NCBI RefSeq assembly: GCF_009690905.1
Contig: NZ_VOSW01000065.1
Span: 1-53,555, forward strand
DNA length: 53,555 nucleotides
Direction: 5' to 3'
From: Paraburkholderia madseniana
GTDB lineage: Bacteria > Pseudomonadota > Gammaproteobacteria > Burkholderiales > Burkholderiaceae
The notes below the pieces were generated by a model. That model was given only the letters and a program-made list of their open reading frames with translations. It had not been told where the DNA came from and ran no database searches. Made by a program: the position numbers and the translations under genes. Below are positions 1 through 8,142 of the stretch, piece after piece; position 1 is the stretch's first letter, and the number at the start of each line of letters is the position of its first letter.

Positions 1-81
1 CTGTTGCTGGAAGGCATTGCCTTCAAGGACGGAGAACCGGTGCAAGACGATCAACCCGGTCAGCAGAAACTCGCCGCCTGA
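1..81 (+). CDS. C-terminal fragment of an unidentified protein
   Basis: The window opens inside an open frame that ends with TGA at 79-81 and gives 26 residues (LLLEGIAFKDG..., ending QKLAA). Too little is present to assign a family. It runs in the same direction as the aldehyde dehydrogenase that follows about 245 bp later, so it may belong to the same catabolic region, but the operator-like inverted repeat between them suggests a separate transcript. I infer it is a real gene end only because the frame is open to the edge and is followed by a non-coding gap. Confidence 0.4.
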   Translation: MLLEGIAFKDGEPVQDDQPGQQKLAA

Positions 82-197
82 CGTCGCCGGTCATCAACCG
101 CTCATACACCAGACTTGACCGTATCTCGAGTTGTCTCCCTGGCACCAACTCTGCGGCACCGGATGGCCCAACTCTATTCGCAGAACAACGCTTACGT

Positions 198-263
198 CTT
201 GCCTGAAAGTGCAGTGTTGGCCCGGCAGCAAATCTCCCTGGCGAAATTGCACTGTCAGGCAAG
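198..263. promoter_or_regulatory. Operator-like inverted repeat upstream of the catabolic cluster
   Basis: The left arm CTTGCCTGAAAGTGCAGT (198-215) and the right arm ATTGCACTGTCAGGCAAG (246-263) are inverted copies matching at 16 of 18 positions, with 30 bp between them. The pair sits 63 bp upstream of the proposed start of the aldehyde dehydrogenase gene. It could be a paired binding site for a transcription factor, or a hairpin in the leader. No convincing sigma-70 boxes were found around it. Confidence 0.5.
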
Positions 264-325
264 AGATCTCGCTGCCGTTCCCGTACATTCGGCGCCACAG
301 TGTATTTCCAATGGAGACATTTAAC

Positions 326-1774
326 TTGAGATCTGTCCAGTTGCTCATTGGGGGACGTGCGCAGCCGGCCGCGTCCGGCGCCACATTCGCGCGCATCAAC
401 CCGCAATCGAATCAGGCCGTCACGGAAGCATCCGCAGCCTGCGCAGAAGGCGCCCGGCTTGCCGCGGATGCGGCAGAAGCCGCCTTTGCCCAATGGTCCC
501 AGACCGGCCCGTCCGAGCGTCGCGCCAGGCTCTTGCGTGCCGCAGACCTGATGGAACAGCAGGAAGGCCAATTCGTCGAGATCATGCAGGCGGAAACCGG
601 CGCGACGCGCGTCTGGGCCGAGCACAACGTGTTCGCCGCGGCCGCGATCCTGCGTGAAGCCGCGAGCATGACTACCCAGATCAGCGGCGAAGTCATTCCC
701 TCCGATGAAGGCCGCCTGTCGTTCGCGGTGAGCCAGCCCGCCGGCGTGGTGCTCGGCATCGCGCCGTGGAACGCACCGATCGTGCTCGGCACGCGAGCCA
801 TCGCGATGCCGCTCGCCTGCAGCAACACGGTGGTACTGAAGGCCTCAGAACTGTGCCCGGCAACCCACGCGAAAATCGCCGAGGTGCTGGTCGAGGCCGG
901 CCTCGGCAATGGCGTGGTCAACCTGATCACCCATGCACCCGCCGCAGCACGTGAAGTGGTCGGCGCGCTGATCGAGCATCCGGCCGTGCGGCGCATCAAC
1001 TTCACGGGTTCCACCCGCGTCGGCCAGTTGATCGCCGAGCAGGCCGCGCGTGTGCTCAAGCCGGTCCTGCTCGAACTGGGCGGGAAGTCCCCGCTGATCG
1101 TGCTCGACGATGCCGACCTGGAACGCGCCGTTCAAGCCGCGGCATTCGGTGCGTTCTTCAATCAAGGGCAGATCTGCATGTCGACCGAGCGGATTGTCGT
1201 TACGCCCGGCATCGCCGCCGCGTTTGTGCGACGCCTTGGCGACAAGGCCAATAGCATCGCCGTCGGTGATCCGCGCGTGAGCGACGCGCCGCTCGGCGCA
1301 CTGGCCAGCGCCGCGGCCGGCGCGCGCATCAACGAACTGATCGACGATGCACTGAGCAAGGGTGCCGCCCTGGTGGCGGGCGGCAAGGCCGAAGGCGTGT
1401 TTATGCCGGCAACGGTGCTCGACGGCGTCACCGCGGACATGCATATCTACCGTGAAGAGACCTTCGGCCCGATCGTCTGCGTGCTGCACGCCGACCACGA
1501 CGACCACGCGGTGACGCTAGCCAACGACACGGAATTCGGCCTGTCCGCCGCCGTCTTCAGCCAGAACATCGAGCGCGCGTTCTCAGTCACGAAGCGCATC
1601 CGCTCGGGTATCTGCCACATCAACGGCGCGACCGTCAGCGACGAACCGCAGATGCCGTTTGGCGGCACCGGCCGCAGTGGTTACGGCCGCTTTGGCGGCA
1701 AGGCCGGGATCGCGGAGTTCACCGAGCTGCGCTGGATAACGGTGGCATCCGATGCACCGCACTTCCCGATCTGA
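326..1774 (+). CDS. Aldehyde dehydrogenase, salicylaldehyde/vanillin dehydrogenase-like
   Basis: The product is an NAD(P)-dependent aldehyde dehydrogenase of about 482 residues, the usual size. Family landmarks are visible: the APWNAP segment with the active-site Asn at about 149, the FTGS segment of the Rossmann fold, the general-base Glu in LLELGGKSP at about 250, and the nucleophile Cys in GQICMSTER at about 284. The GQICMSTER stretch resembles salicylaldehyde, vanillin and benzaldehyde dehydrogenases, so an aromatic aldehyde is the likely substrate (inference). I place the start at TTG 326 because GGAG at 313-316 lies nine bases upstream. An in-frame ATG at 311 would use no visible ribosome site and would swallow that GGAG. 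It is the first gene of a co-directional set with a hydrolase, decarboxylase, aromatic-acid symporter and porin. Confidence 0.88.
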   Translation: MRSVQLLIGGRAQPAASGATFARINPQSNQAVTEASAACAEGARLAADAAEAAFAQWSQTGPSERRARLLRAADLMEQQEGQFVEIMQAETGATRVWAEHNVFAAAAILREAASMTTQISGEVIPSDEGRLSFAVSQPAGVVLGIAPWNAPIVLGTRAIAMPLACSNTVVLKASELCPATHAKIAEVLVEAGLGNGVVNLITHAPAAAREVVGALIEHPAVRRINFTGSTRVGQLIAEQAARVLKPVLLELGGKSPLIVLDDADLERAVQAAAFGAFFNQGQICMSTERIVVTPGIAAAFVRRLGDKANSIAVGDPRVSDAPLGALASAAAGARINELIDDALSKGAALVAGGKAEGVFMPATVLDGVTADMHIYREETFGPIVCVLHADHDDHAVTLANDTEFGLSAAVFSQNIERAFSVTKRIRSGICHINGATVSDEPQMPFGGTGRSGYGRFGGKAGIAEFTELRWITVASDAPHFPI

Positions 1775-1789
1775 TCAGCGAATCGCCAG

Positions 1790-1817
1790 CGGGCGAGCGC
1801 CATCAAGCGTTCGCCCG
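1790..1817 (+). other. Intergenic hairpin between the dehydrogenase and hydrolase genes
   Basis: CGGGCGAGCG (1790-1799) can pair with CGTTCGCCCG (1808-1817) across an 8-base loop, ten base pairs with one G-U. No T-run follows, so it does not look like an intrinsic terminator. It may stabilise or delimit mRNA segments in the cluster. Confidence 0.45.
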
Positions 1818-1844
1818 ATACAAAAATCAAGCAAGGAGATAAAC

Positions 1845-2774
1845 ATGAGTATTCACGCAACCGACGCACGGGCGCACGCGCTGCAGGCGGGATGGACCCG
1901 CTTCGATCACGGCGCCTTCGAATGCACGGTCGTCACCGATGGTCTCCTGCATCTCGGGCCGCCACGCACCACGTTTCCGGAGGCCGACGTCGAGGAACTC
2001 GACGATCTGCTGATCCGTGCCTTCCTGCCCACCGAATCGATTGCGCTCGATCAGAACGTCCTGCTCGTCAACACCGGCGAACAACTGATCCTGTTCGACA
2101 CCGGCGTCGGCATCAATGCCGATCTCGGCGTCAAGACCTTCGGACCGCTGACCGGCCAGGTGATCGCCAACATGCGCGCCGCCGGCATCGAACCCGAGGC
2201 AATCGACATAGTGGCGCTCACCCATACGCACCCGGACCATTGCTGGGGACTCGTCGATGACGACGACCGCAAGCTGTTTCCGAACGCGCGCATCGTGGTG
2301 AGCCGTGCCGACGTCGACTACTGGACCAATCTCGACAATATCCGACCGTCGATGTCCGACCACATGAAGGATCACTTCTACGGCGCGCACAAGAACCTCG
2401 CGCCCTACCGCGATGTAATCAGCTTCATTGAGGATGGCCAGGAAATCGTGCCGGGCATCCGCGCGCATGCCACGCCGGGCCACAGCCCCGGCCATACGAT
2501 CTATGAAATTTCCAGCGAAGGCCAGACGCTCGTTTGCTGGGGCGATCTGTGCCATCACCAGGTGCTGCTGCTGCAACGCCCCGACTGGGCATTCCTGTTC
2601 GACTACGACAGTTCAGCCGCCGCGGCGACCCGCGTGAAGGTCCTCGACTGGATCGAGAAGAGTGAATACCAGGTGCTGTCGTATCACTTTCCTTTCCCGG
2701 GACGCGGCCATCTGCGGCGCAACGGCGGTGGCTACGACTGGTTGCCCTCGCCAATCCAGCTCGAACGCGCCTGA
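1845..2774 (+). CDS. Metallo-beta-lactamase-fold hydrolase
   Basis: This is a 309-residue MBL-fold protein. The dizinc signature THTHPDH places His127, His129, Asp131 and His132, followed by TPGHSPGH (His213), WGD (Asp234) and a late YHFPF (His281), so the full metal set appears present. The order and spacing match the lactonase/glyoxalase-II type more than true beta-lactamases. The substrate is unknown. In this cluster an aromatic lactone or ester would make sense, but that is inference. A strong ribosome site AAGGAGATAAAC precedes ATG 1845, which decides the start over upstream in-frame codons. It begins 70 bp after the dehydrogenase gene and is probably co-transcribed with it. No signal peptide is seen, so it should be cytoplasmic. 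Confidence 0.85.
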   Translation: MSIHATDARAHALQAGWTRFDHGAFECTVVTDGLLHLGPPRTTFPEADVEELDDLLIRAFLPTESIALDQNVLLVNTGEQLILFDTGVGINADLGVKTFGPLTGQVIANMRAAGIEPEAIDIVALTHTHPDHCWGLVDDDDRKLFPNARIVVSRADVDYWTNLDNIRPSMSDHMKDHFYGAHKNLAPYRDVISFIEDGQEIVPGIRAHATPGHSPGHTIYEISSEGQTLVCWGDLCHHQVLLLQRPDWAFLFDYDSSAAAATRVKVLDWIEKSEYQVLSYHFPFPGRGHLRRNGGGYDWLPSPIQLERA

Positions 2775-2807
2775 GCGCACCCTCATCCACATTACGGTCA
2801 TCGCATC

Positions 2808-3800
2808 ATGAACACACCCTACCGTTGCACCTGCGGCCTGATCGACGTACACGCCCACTGCCTGCCGCCCGCCTACCGCAAGGCGCTCGACGCAGCCGGC
2901 CTCGCCACGCTCGACGGCGGTTATCCGGTTCCCGAATGGACGCCGGAAAAAGCCACCGCAGTGATGGCGGAAAACGGCATCGATACCATGATGCTGTCGG
3001 TGTCCTCGCCGAGCGTCAGTTTCCTGCCCACGCGGGAAGCGCGCGTGCGTCTCGCGCGCACCATCAACGAAGATATCGCGCAGTTGCGGCGCGATCATCC
3101 CGGCAGCTTTGGCGGCTTCATGACCTTGCCGCTGCCGTACGTCGCCGAATCGCTGGCCGAGATCGACTACGCCTTCGACGAGCTCGATCTCGACGGCATC
3201 GTCATCGAAACCAATAGCGACGGCAAATATCTCGGCGACCCGTCGCTCGCGCCGATCTTCGACCGGCTCAACGAACGAAAGGCCACCATCTTCCTGCATC
3301 CGACCGCGCCGGCCTGCTTCTCGGCGGTCGGCCTGGGACGACCTGCGCCGCTCTTCGAATTCCCGTGCGACACGGCACGTACGGTGATCGACCTGGTGTT
3401 CTCGAACACCTTCAAGCGCTGCCCCGACATCAAGCTGATCCTGCCGCACGCGGGCGGCGTCCTGCCTGCGATCGCACACCGGATCGCACTGCTGTCACCC
3501 ATGCCCGTGATGAAACCGCAGCCCAAGGCATCGGAAGAAGTGATTGCCGAATTCAAGGGTCTGTATTACGACCTCGCGATGTCCGCGAATCAGCCGGGTT
3601 TCGACGTGCTGCGCACGCTCGCGCCGATCTCGCAGATCCTCGTCGGCACGGATTTCCCGTTCCAGCCGGCCGCCAACGTGGCACGGAATATTGACAGCTT
3701 CCGCCGCCTCGAAGGCATCGATGCAGACGAGCACGAGGCGATCGCGCGCAATAACGCACTGCGCCTGTTTCCGCATTTCGCCGCGCGCCCGGCGAGCTGA
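2808..3800 (+). CDS. Amidohydrolase 2 / ACMSD-family metal-dependent decarboxylase
   Basis: This 330-residue TIM-barrel protein belongs to the Amidohydro_2 family, which includes aminocarboxymuconate-semialdehyde, gamma-resorcylate, 5-carboxyvanillate (LigW) and 6-methylsalicylate decarboxylases. Visible metal-site candidates are DVHAH near the N-terminus (His15, His17), FLHPTAP (His164), LPHAGG (His214) and GTDFPF (Asp282). A non-oxidative decarboxylation of an aromatic or muconate-type acid is therefore the most likely reaction. The exact substrate cannot be read from the sequence. The gene starts 33 bp after the MBL hydrolase gene and has only a weak ribosome site, so its translation may depend on the upstream gene. 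A product of the neighbouring aldehyde dehydrogenase could be its substrate (inference). Confidence 0.85.
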   Translation: MNTPYRCTCGLIDVHAHCLPPAYRKALDAAGLATLDGGYPVPEWTPEKATAVMAENGIDTMMLSVSSPSVSFLPTREARVRLARTINEDIAQLRRDHPGSFGGFMTLPLPYVAESLAEIDYAFDELDLDGIVIETNSDGKYLGDPSLAPIFDRLNERKATIFLHPTAPACFSAVGLGRPAPLFEFPCDTARTVIDLVFSNTFKRCPDIKLILPHAGGVLPAIAHRIALLSPMPVMKPQPKASEEVIAEFKGLYYDLAMSANQPGFDVLRTLAPISQILVGTDFPFQPAANVARNIDSFRRLEGIDADEHEAIARNNALRLFPHFAARPAS

Positions 3801-3996
3801 CGCGTTGCGTTCTTAAGCCATATCCGTCGTTCCTTGAAGTTGACGTATCCGCGGCGCCTGGATCGCTCCTGGCGTAGCGGAGGGTTTGTCGCGCCCGCGG
3901 CAGCCCGACACCGTACGAATGACGTCCCTCGGCGCGCCATTCGCACAGCAGAAAAAAGCGGCACCGATAGCCGACCCAGACACATAGGAGACAAAC

Positions 3997-5340
3997 ATGA
4001 ATACCGTACTGGTAGACGATCTCATTGACGAGCGGCCCTTCGGCCTGTTCCAGGCCAGCATCTTCGCCATCTGCTTCCTGATCGCCCTGATGGACGGCGC
4101 CAACGTCCAGGTCATGGGTCTGAGCGCGCCCCTCATGGCCGTCGATCTGAAACTCACGCCGGCCCAGCTCGGCCCGCTCTTCGCCGGCTCCGAATTCGGC
4201 TTCATGATGGGCGCGCTGCTGCTCGGTCCGCTCGCAGATCGGATCGGCCGCAAGACCGTACTGGTTGCGTGTGCCTGGCTGTTCGGGCTGGCCTCGCTCG
4301 GCACCGTTGCCGCACCCGGCTTCGCGGCGCTGCTCACATTGCGCGTCGTGACCGGCATCGGACTCGGTGGCGCGGCGCCATGCCTCGTGAGCCTCGCAAC
4401 CGAATACGTGTCGCAGCGCTACCGCGGACGGGTAGCTTCGCTGCTCTGGGCCGCGATGCCGGCCGGCGGCGTCATTGCCGGCTTCGCGGCAAGCGTCGTG
4501 ATTCCTCAGTACGGCTGGAAGTCGATGTTCTACCTGAGCGGCATCGTGCCCATCGTCGCCGCGATCCTGGTGCTGCTCTTCGTTCCCGAATCGGTGCGGC
4601 TGCTGATCCTGTCCAACGCGCCGCAGCAGCGCATCGAGCGCATCATCAGGCGGCTCGCTCCGTCGCGTTCGTTCGGAGACGCGGTGCGTTACGCCACGCA
4701 CGAGCATCAGGAAAAGGGGCTGCCGGTCAAACATCTCTTCATGGACGGCCGCGCGCCGTTCACCGCATTGCTCTGGCTCGCCTTCTTCCTCAACTTCCTC
4801 GCCTTGATCGCGACCCTGGCCTGGACCAGCACGCTGCTGCGCAGCGCTGCCATGCCGGTGGCAGACGCAGCGACGGTGATTGGCTGGAACAACGTGGGCG
4901 GAACCATAGGCGTTGCGATAGCCGGCGCTGTGATGGAACGGCTCGGCACCTATCGCTTCCTTGCACTGATCTACACCGTCGGCGCGATCGCGCTGGCCTT
5001 GACCGGCATCTGCGCGCCGCACACTGCTTCGGTCGCGCTGTGCTCGGGTCTGACCGGCCTGTTCGTGGGCGGCGCCACCTCGGGTCTGATCGCGATCGCG
5101 ACGATCGCCTATCCGACCGCGATCCGCTCGACCGGTGTGGGCTGGGGACTCGCGGCCGGACGTTTCGGTGGCGCATCCGGTCCGGTCGTGGTCGGAGCTC
5201 TCGTCGCCGCCGGGTTCCCGGTCGCCCAGACCTTCATCGTGATCGCGGCTCCTGTGCTCGGTGCAGCACTGGTGATGCTGATGATGGGACGCCTCAACAC
5301 CGTGCATGCAACGGATCGCGCCGAATTTGCCGCGCATTGA
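3997..5340 (+). CDS. MFS transporter, aromatic acid:H+ symporter (AAHS) family
   Basis: A 447-residue protein with the pattern of 12 hydrophobic segments and the MFS loop signature GPLADRIGRK after the second segment. The first segment reads ALMDGANVQVMGLSAP, the place of the DGxD motif of AAHS permeases such as PcaK and BenK. The first Asp is kept (Asp33), but the second is Asn36. It most likely imports an aromatic or heteroaromatic acid with protons across the inner membrane. The ribosome site AGGAGACAAAC precedes ATG 3997 and is nearly identical to the one before the porin. A 196-bp gap separates it from the decarboxylase gene, so it may have its own promoter, although no clear boxes were seen. 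Confidence 0.85.
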   Translation: MNTVLVDDLIDERPFGLFQASIFAICFLIALMDGANVQVMGLSAPLMAVDLKLTPAQLGPLFAGSEFGFMMGALLLGPLADRIGRKTVLVACAWLFGLASLGTVAAPGFAALLTLRVVTGIGLGGAAPCLVSLATEYVSQRYRGRVASLLWAAMPAGGVIAGFAASVVIPQYGWKSMFYLSGIVPIVAAILVLLFVPESVRLLILSNAPQQRIERIIRRLAPSRSFGDAVRYATHEHQEKGLPVKHLFMDGRAPFTALLWLAFFLNFLALIATLAWTSTLLRSAAMPVADAATVIGWNNVGGTIGVAIAGAVMERLGTYRFLALIYTVGAIALALTGICAPHTASVALCSGLTGLFVGGATSGLIAIATIAYPTAIRSTGVGWGLAAGRFGGASGPVVVGALVAAGFPVAQTFIVIAAPVLGAALVMLMMGRLNTVHATDRAEFAAH

Positions 5341-5345
5341 ATCAA

Positions 5346-5369
5346 GGCCAGGGGACGAAGCCCCTGGCC
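5346..5369 (+). other. Perfect hairpin between transporter and porin genes
   Basis: GGCCAGGGG (5346-5354) pairs perfectly with CCCCTGGCC (5361-5369) around a six-base loop, starting six bases after the transporter stop. No T-run follows. It could be a Rho-dependent or partial terminator, or an mRNA-stabilising structure that sets the porin level apart from the transporter. Confidence 0.5.
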
Positions 5370-5411
5370 AGCACCGATCAAACAAAAACAAGCGATATCC
5401 AGGAGACAAAC

Positions 5412-6500
5412 ATGTTCAAGCGAACGCTACTCATCTGCACCGCGCTGCTCGCATGCGACCAGGCATCGGCACAGGGCAGCATGACCATCTTCGGCATGAT
5501 GGATGCCGGCATCACGTACGTGAACAATTCAGGCGGAAAGAACAAGTTCTTCTTCGACGACGGCAACTATTATCCCAACATGCTGGGCTTCCTCGGGCAG
5601 GAAGATCTTGGTGGTGGAACCAAAGCCGTGTTCGAACTCGTGAACCAGTTTTCACTCGCCAACGGCTCGACCATTCCTGACGCAGACGGGCTCTTCAACA
5701 GGACAGCCTACGTTGGCCTCGACAGCGGCACGCTCGGACGATTGACGTTCGGTACCCAGTATGACTTCATGAAGGACCAATTGCTCGAGTACGACGCGTC
5801 GCTCTATACAGGCGGTTTCTACAATTTTCGCGACGGCCCGTTTCAGGCGCTGAAGATCCCCAGCAACGCGACCGGATCATGGGATTTCGATCGCGTCGGC
5901 GGATCGTCGCGCGTGTCCAACTCCGTCAGGTACCGGTCTATCGACTATGGCGGATTTTCATTTGGCCTGATGTACGGCTTCGGCAACGTAGCCGGCGCCG
6001 TATCGACCGATAACACGGTCAGTGCAGCGCTGGAGTATAAGCGTGGCGGGTTCGGCATCGCCGCGGCCTACACCGACGTCAAATACCCGCAAATGGATAA
6101 CGGCCATGAGGGGATTCGCAACTGGGGAGTCGGCACCAAGTACGACATCGGCAAAGTCCTCGCCAATGTCCTCTACACCAATACCCGAAACACCCTCACG
6201 GGTGCGGAGATCAATGCGATACAGCTCGGGGCAAACTGGCGTATCACCCCGGAATGGTCACTCGGTGGGAATTACCAATACATGAAGGGAAACGCCAAAC
6301 TCTCCAGCAACAAGGCCCATGAAGTCACAGCATCGGTGATGTACTGGCTGTCGAAGCGGACAACCCTTTACGCGGAGGGCATCTACCAGCGCGCGATCGG
6401 CGGCAACGGTCCGGCAACGGCGTGGATCAACGGATTGCTCGCACCCTCCAGCACCGGTTCACAGATCCTGGCGCGAATCGGAATGGCGACCACTTTCTAG
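5412..6500 (+). CDS. Gram-negative porin (OmpC-like, Porin_4 type)
   Basis: A 362-residue outer-membrane trimeric porin of the kind abundant in Burkholderiales. It has a signal peptide (MFKRTLLICTALLACDQASA, cleavage near residue 20), a first strand SMTIFGMMDAGITYV, the LGFLGQEDLGGG turn, the RTAYVGL segment, alternating beta-strand composition throughout, and a C-terminal Phe (ARIGMATTF) as needed for the Bam machinery. ATG 5412 is set by AGGAGACAAAC just upstream, although the frame is open far upstream. Porins next to AAHS symporters usually help the substrate cross the outer membrane. That role is inferred from position. Confidence 0.9.
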   Translation: MFKRTLLICTALLACDQASAQGSMTIFGMMDAGITYVNNSGGKNKFFFDDGNYYPNMLGFLGQEDLGGGTKAVFELVNQFSLANGSTIPDADGLFNRTAYVGLDSGTLGRLTFGTQYDFMKDQLLEYDASLYTGGFYNFRDGPFQALKIPSNATGSWDFDRVGGSSRVSNSVRYRSIDYGGFSFGLMYGFGNVAGAVSTDNTVSAALEYKRGGFGIAAAYTDVKYPQMDNGHEGIRNWGVGTKYDIGKVLANVLYTNTRNTLTGAEINAIQLGANWRITPEWSLGGNYQYMKGNAKLSSNKAHEVTASVMYWLSKRTTLYAEGIYQRAIGGNGPATAWINGLLAPSSTGSQILARIGMATTF

Positions 6501-6592
6501 CCACCCGGGGCCATGCGCCCCGCCAGGCGCTAGAGCCAGCCCGCAGTCCGTGGGCCGCTGCGCACCGACACACGACCATCACGCATGACCCC

Positions 6593-7255
6593 ATGAACAG
6601 AACGACCGTCGCCGATCCAGACCTTACCCAGGCGTGCCTGAACGGGCAGCACACCCTCACGGGCAGCGGGGGGCGAGGTCTGCGCACCCTCCTCGCCGCC
6701 TCGGGGCCTGCCGTCATCGCCTCCGTGGCCTACCTGGACCCAGGCAACATCATCACCAACCTGCAGGCAGGCGCACGATACGGCGACACCCTCCTGTGGG
6801 TCGTCCTCCTTGCCAGTATCGTTGCAATGCTGTTCCAGTCCATGTCAGCCAGGCTCGGAATCGCCACAGGACGCAATCTTGCCGAGATCTGTCGCGATGC
6901 GCTGCCGCGCCGCTACGCCATTGCCCTGTGGTTGTTCTGCGAAGCGGCCGCCATGGCCACGGATCTCGCCGAGGTACTCGGTGGCGCCATCGGCATATCT
7001 CTGCTTCTGCACATAACGCTGTTCGACGGGATGGTGATCACGATCATCGCGACCTATGCCCTCCTGCAACTCGAAAAGCGCGGATTCCGCCCGCTAGAAC
7101 TCGTGATCGCCGGTTTCGTTGGCGTCATAGGGATGGCATACCTGGCCGAACTGACGATCATGCCGGTGAACTGGTCGTCCGTCTGGCGGCACTCCTTGCC
7201 TTCGCGCTTCGCCGATCACGGCGCGCTCAACCCTGCGGTCGGCATCGTCGGGGCC
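6593..7255 (+). pseudogene. Nramp-family divalent metal transporter, truncated 5' fragment
   Basis: About 221 residues of a Nramp (MntH-like) transporter are readable from ATG 6593: the TM1 motif DPGN in SVAYLDPGNIIT, the third segment with ATDLAEVLGGAIG, then later segments ending LNPAVGIVGA. Intact homologues continue with TVMPHN, the metal-binding motif of the sixth segment. Here the sequence changes at about 7256 and the frame runs on into unrelated codons to a TAG at 7427-7429. Roughly the C-terminal half is absent, so the product cannot transport metal. It faces the same way as the porin gene and lies 92 bp after it. It is a remnant cut at a rearrangement junction. Confidence 0.8.
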
Positions 7256-7279
7256 AGACAACGGCCCGTGCCACAGGGC

Positions 7280-7501
7280 TCACTTGAATACAGGATCCAG
7301 GTTAAGTGCAATGCTGTCGCCGAACGATTCAACCTGCCACCGGCCAAGATAGTCGTTATAGCTCACATGTACCAGTTGCACCGGCGAATTGGCCACCTTG
7401 ACCCAGTAAGGACCGGCAAGGCCCGGTAGTGTGTCACGCCAGGCTTGTGCTCCCGCACCTCGTTGGGGTGCGGCCGCAAAGACTGTGTTCATATCCGTCA
7501 T
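7280..7501 (-). CDS. Unrecognised 73-residue protein, possibly truncated
   Basis: A minus-strand frame starts at ATG 7501 with GAGG five bases upstream and reads MTDMNTVFAAAPQRG..., with a central AGPYWVKVANSPVQLVHVSY stretch, ending DPVFK. I do not recognise the family. It begins 12 bp after the stop of the IclR remnant and in the same direction, so both probably came from one former operon. Its stop lies about 25 bp from the point where Nramp homology breaks off on the other strand, so it may itself be the N-terminal piece of a longer protein. The Trp/Tyr-rich, low-alanine middle reads like real coding sequence rather than a shadow frame. Confidence 0.4.
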   Translation of the reverse strand: MTDMNTVFAAAPQRGAGAQAWRDTLPGLAGPYWVKVANSPVQLVHVSYNDYLGRWQVESFGDSIALNLDPVFK

Positions 7502-7513
7502 TTCCACCTCATT

Positions 7514-8142
7514 TCATTCATCGGGGCGATTGCGCCCTATCTCACCCAGCAAGACATCCCGGCACGCCAGCAACCTCTCCACGATTCGTGGTCGTCCGGC
7601 TGCCGCGACACGGACTGCCGGAGCCGGAACGGATACCGCAAAGCGCCCGAGGATGGTATCAACGCCGACAGCAAGGGACACAACACCGGGCGTCGTTTCG
7701 TTGTCGTCGACCGCATAGCCGATGCGCCTCACACGCTTCAGTTCCTTCAGTAGTTCGCCGCTGTCCGTCCCCTTGGCGTCTGGCAGTTGAAGCAGCATCA
7801 ACGCCTCCTCGTCCGCACCGAGCGCCAGTAACGCCCTCCCGCCCGCCGTGGTCGCGAGCGGCAGGTTCGCCCCGACACGCGGCACCACACGCAGTTCCTG
7901 CTCGGCTACCACCACGTGAATGAACGCCAGCTCGCGGCCGCTGATCCGGCCGAGCGCCACCGTTTCACCAATATCGTCGCTCAGCGACTGCAGGTGCGGG
8001 GCCGCCACGGCTACCACGTCGGTATGCGGTTTGCCGACAAGCCGCAGGAACGCCGGCCCGAGCCGCACGCCATCAGCGCGCCCGGTGCGCACGAGCTCCT
8101 CGTCAGCCAGCGCCTTCACGATGCGCTGGATCGTGGAACGGG
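7514..8142 (-). pseudogene. IclR-family transcriptional regulator, N-terminus lost
   Basis: About 209 residues on the minus strand match the IclR family: the end of the winged helix (TRSTIQRIVKALADEELV), then the effector domain with ETVALGRISGRELAFIHVV, PLATTAGGRALLA and GYAVDDNETTPGVVSLAVGV. Intact members begin with about 40 more residues holding the first DNA-binding helices. Here an in-frame stop and unrelated sequence appear immediately upstream, near 8143. A GTG at 8117-8119 could start a 201-residue product without most of the DNA-binding domain. Such a protein should not act as a normal repressor. IclR proteins often control aromatic catabolic operons, so this may be the broken regulator of a lost or nearby pathway (inference). 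Confidence 0.75.

Noticed and set aside
4269..5411. Upstream extension of the porin frame across the symporter gene
   Set aside because: The frame is open only as an overlap with the symporter gene; the ribosome site and signal peptide place the start at 5412.
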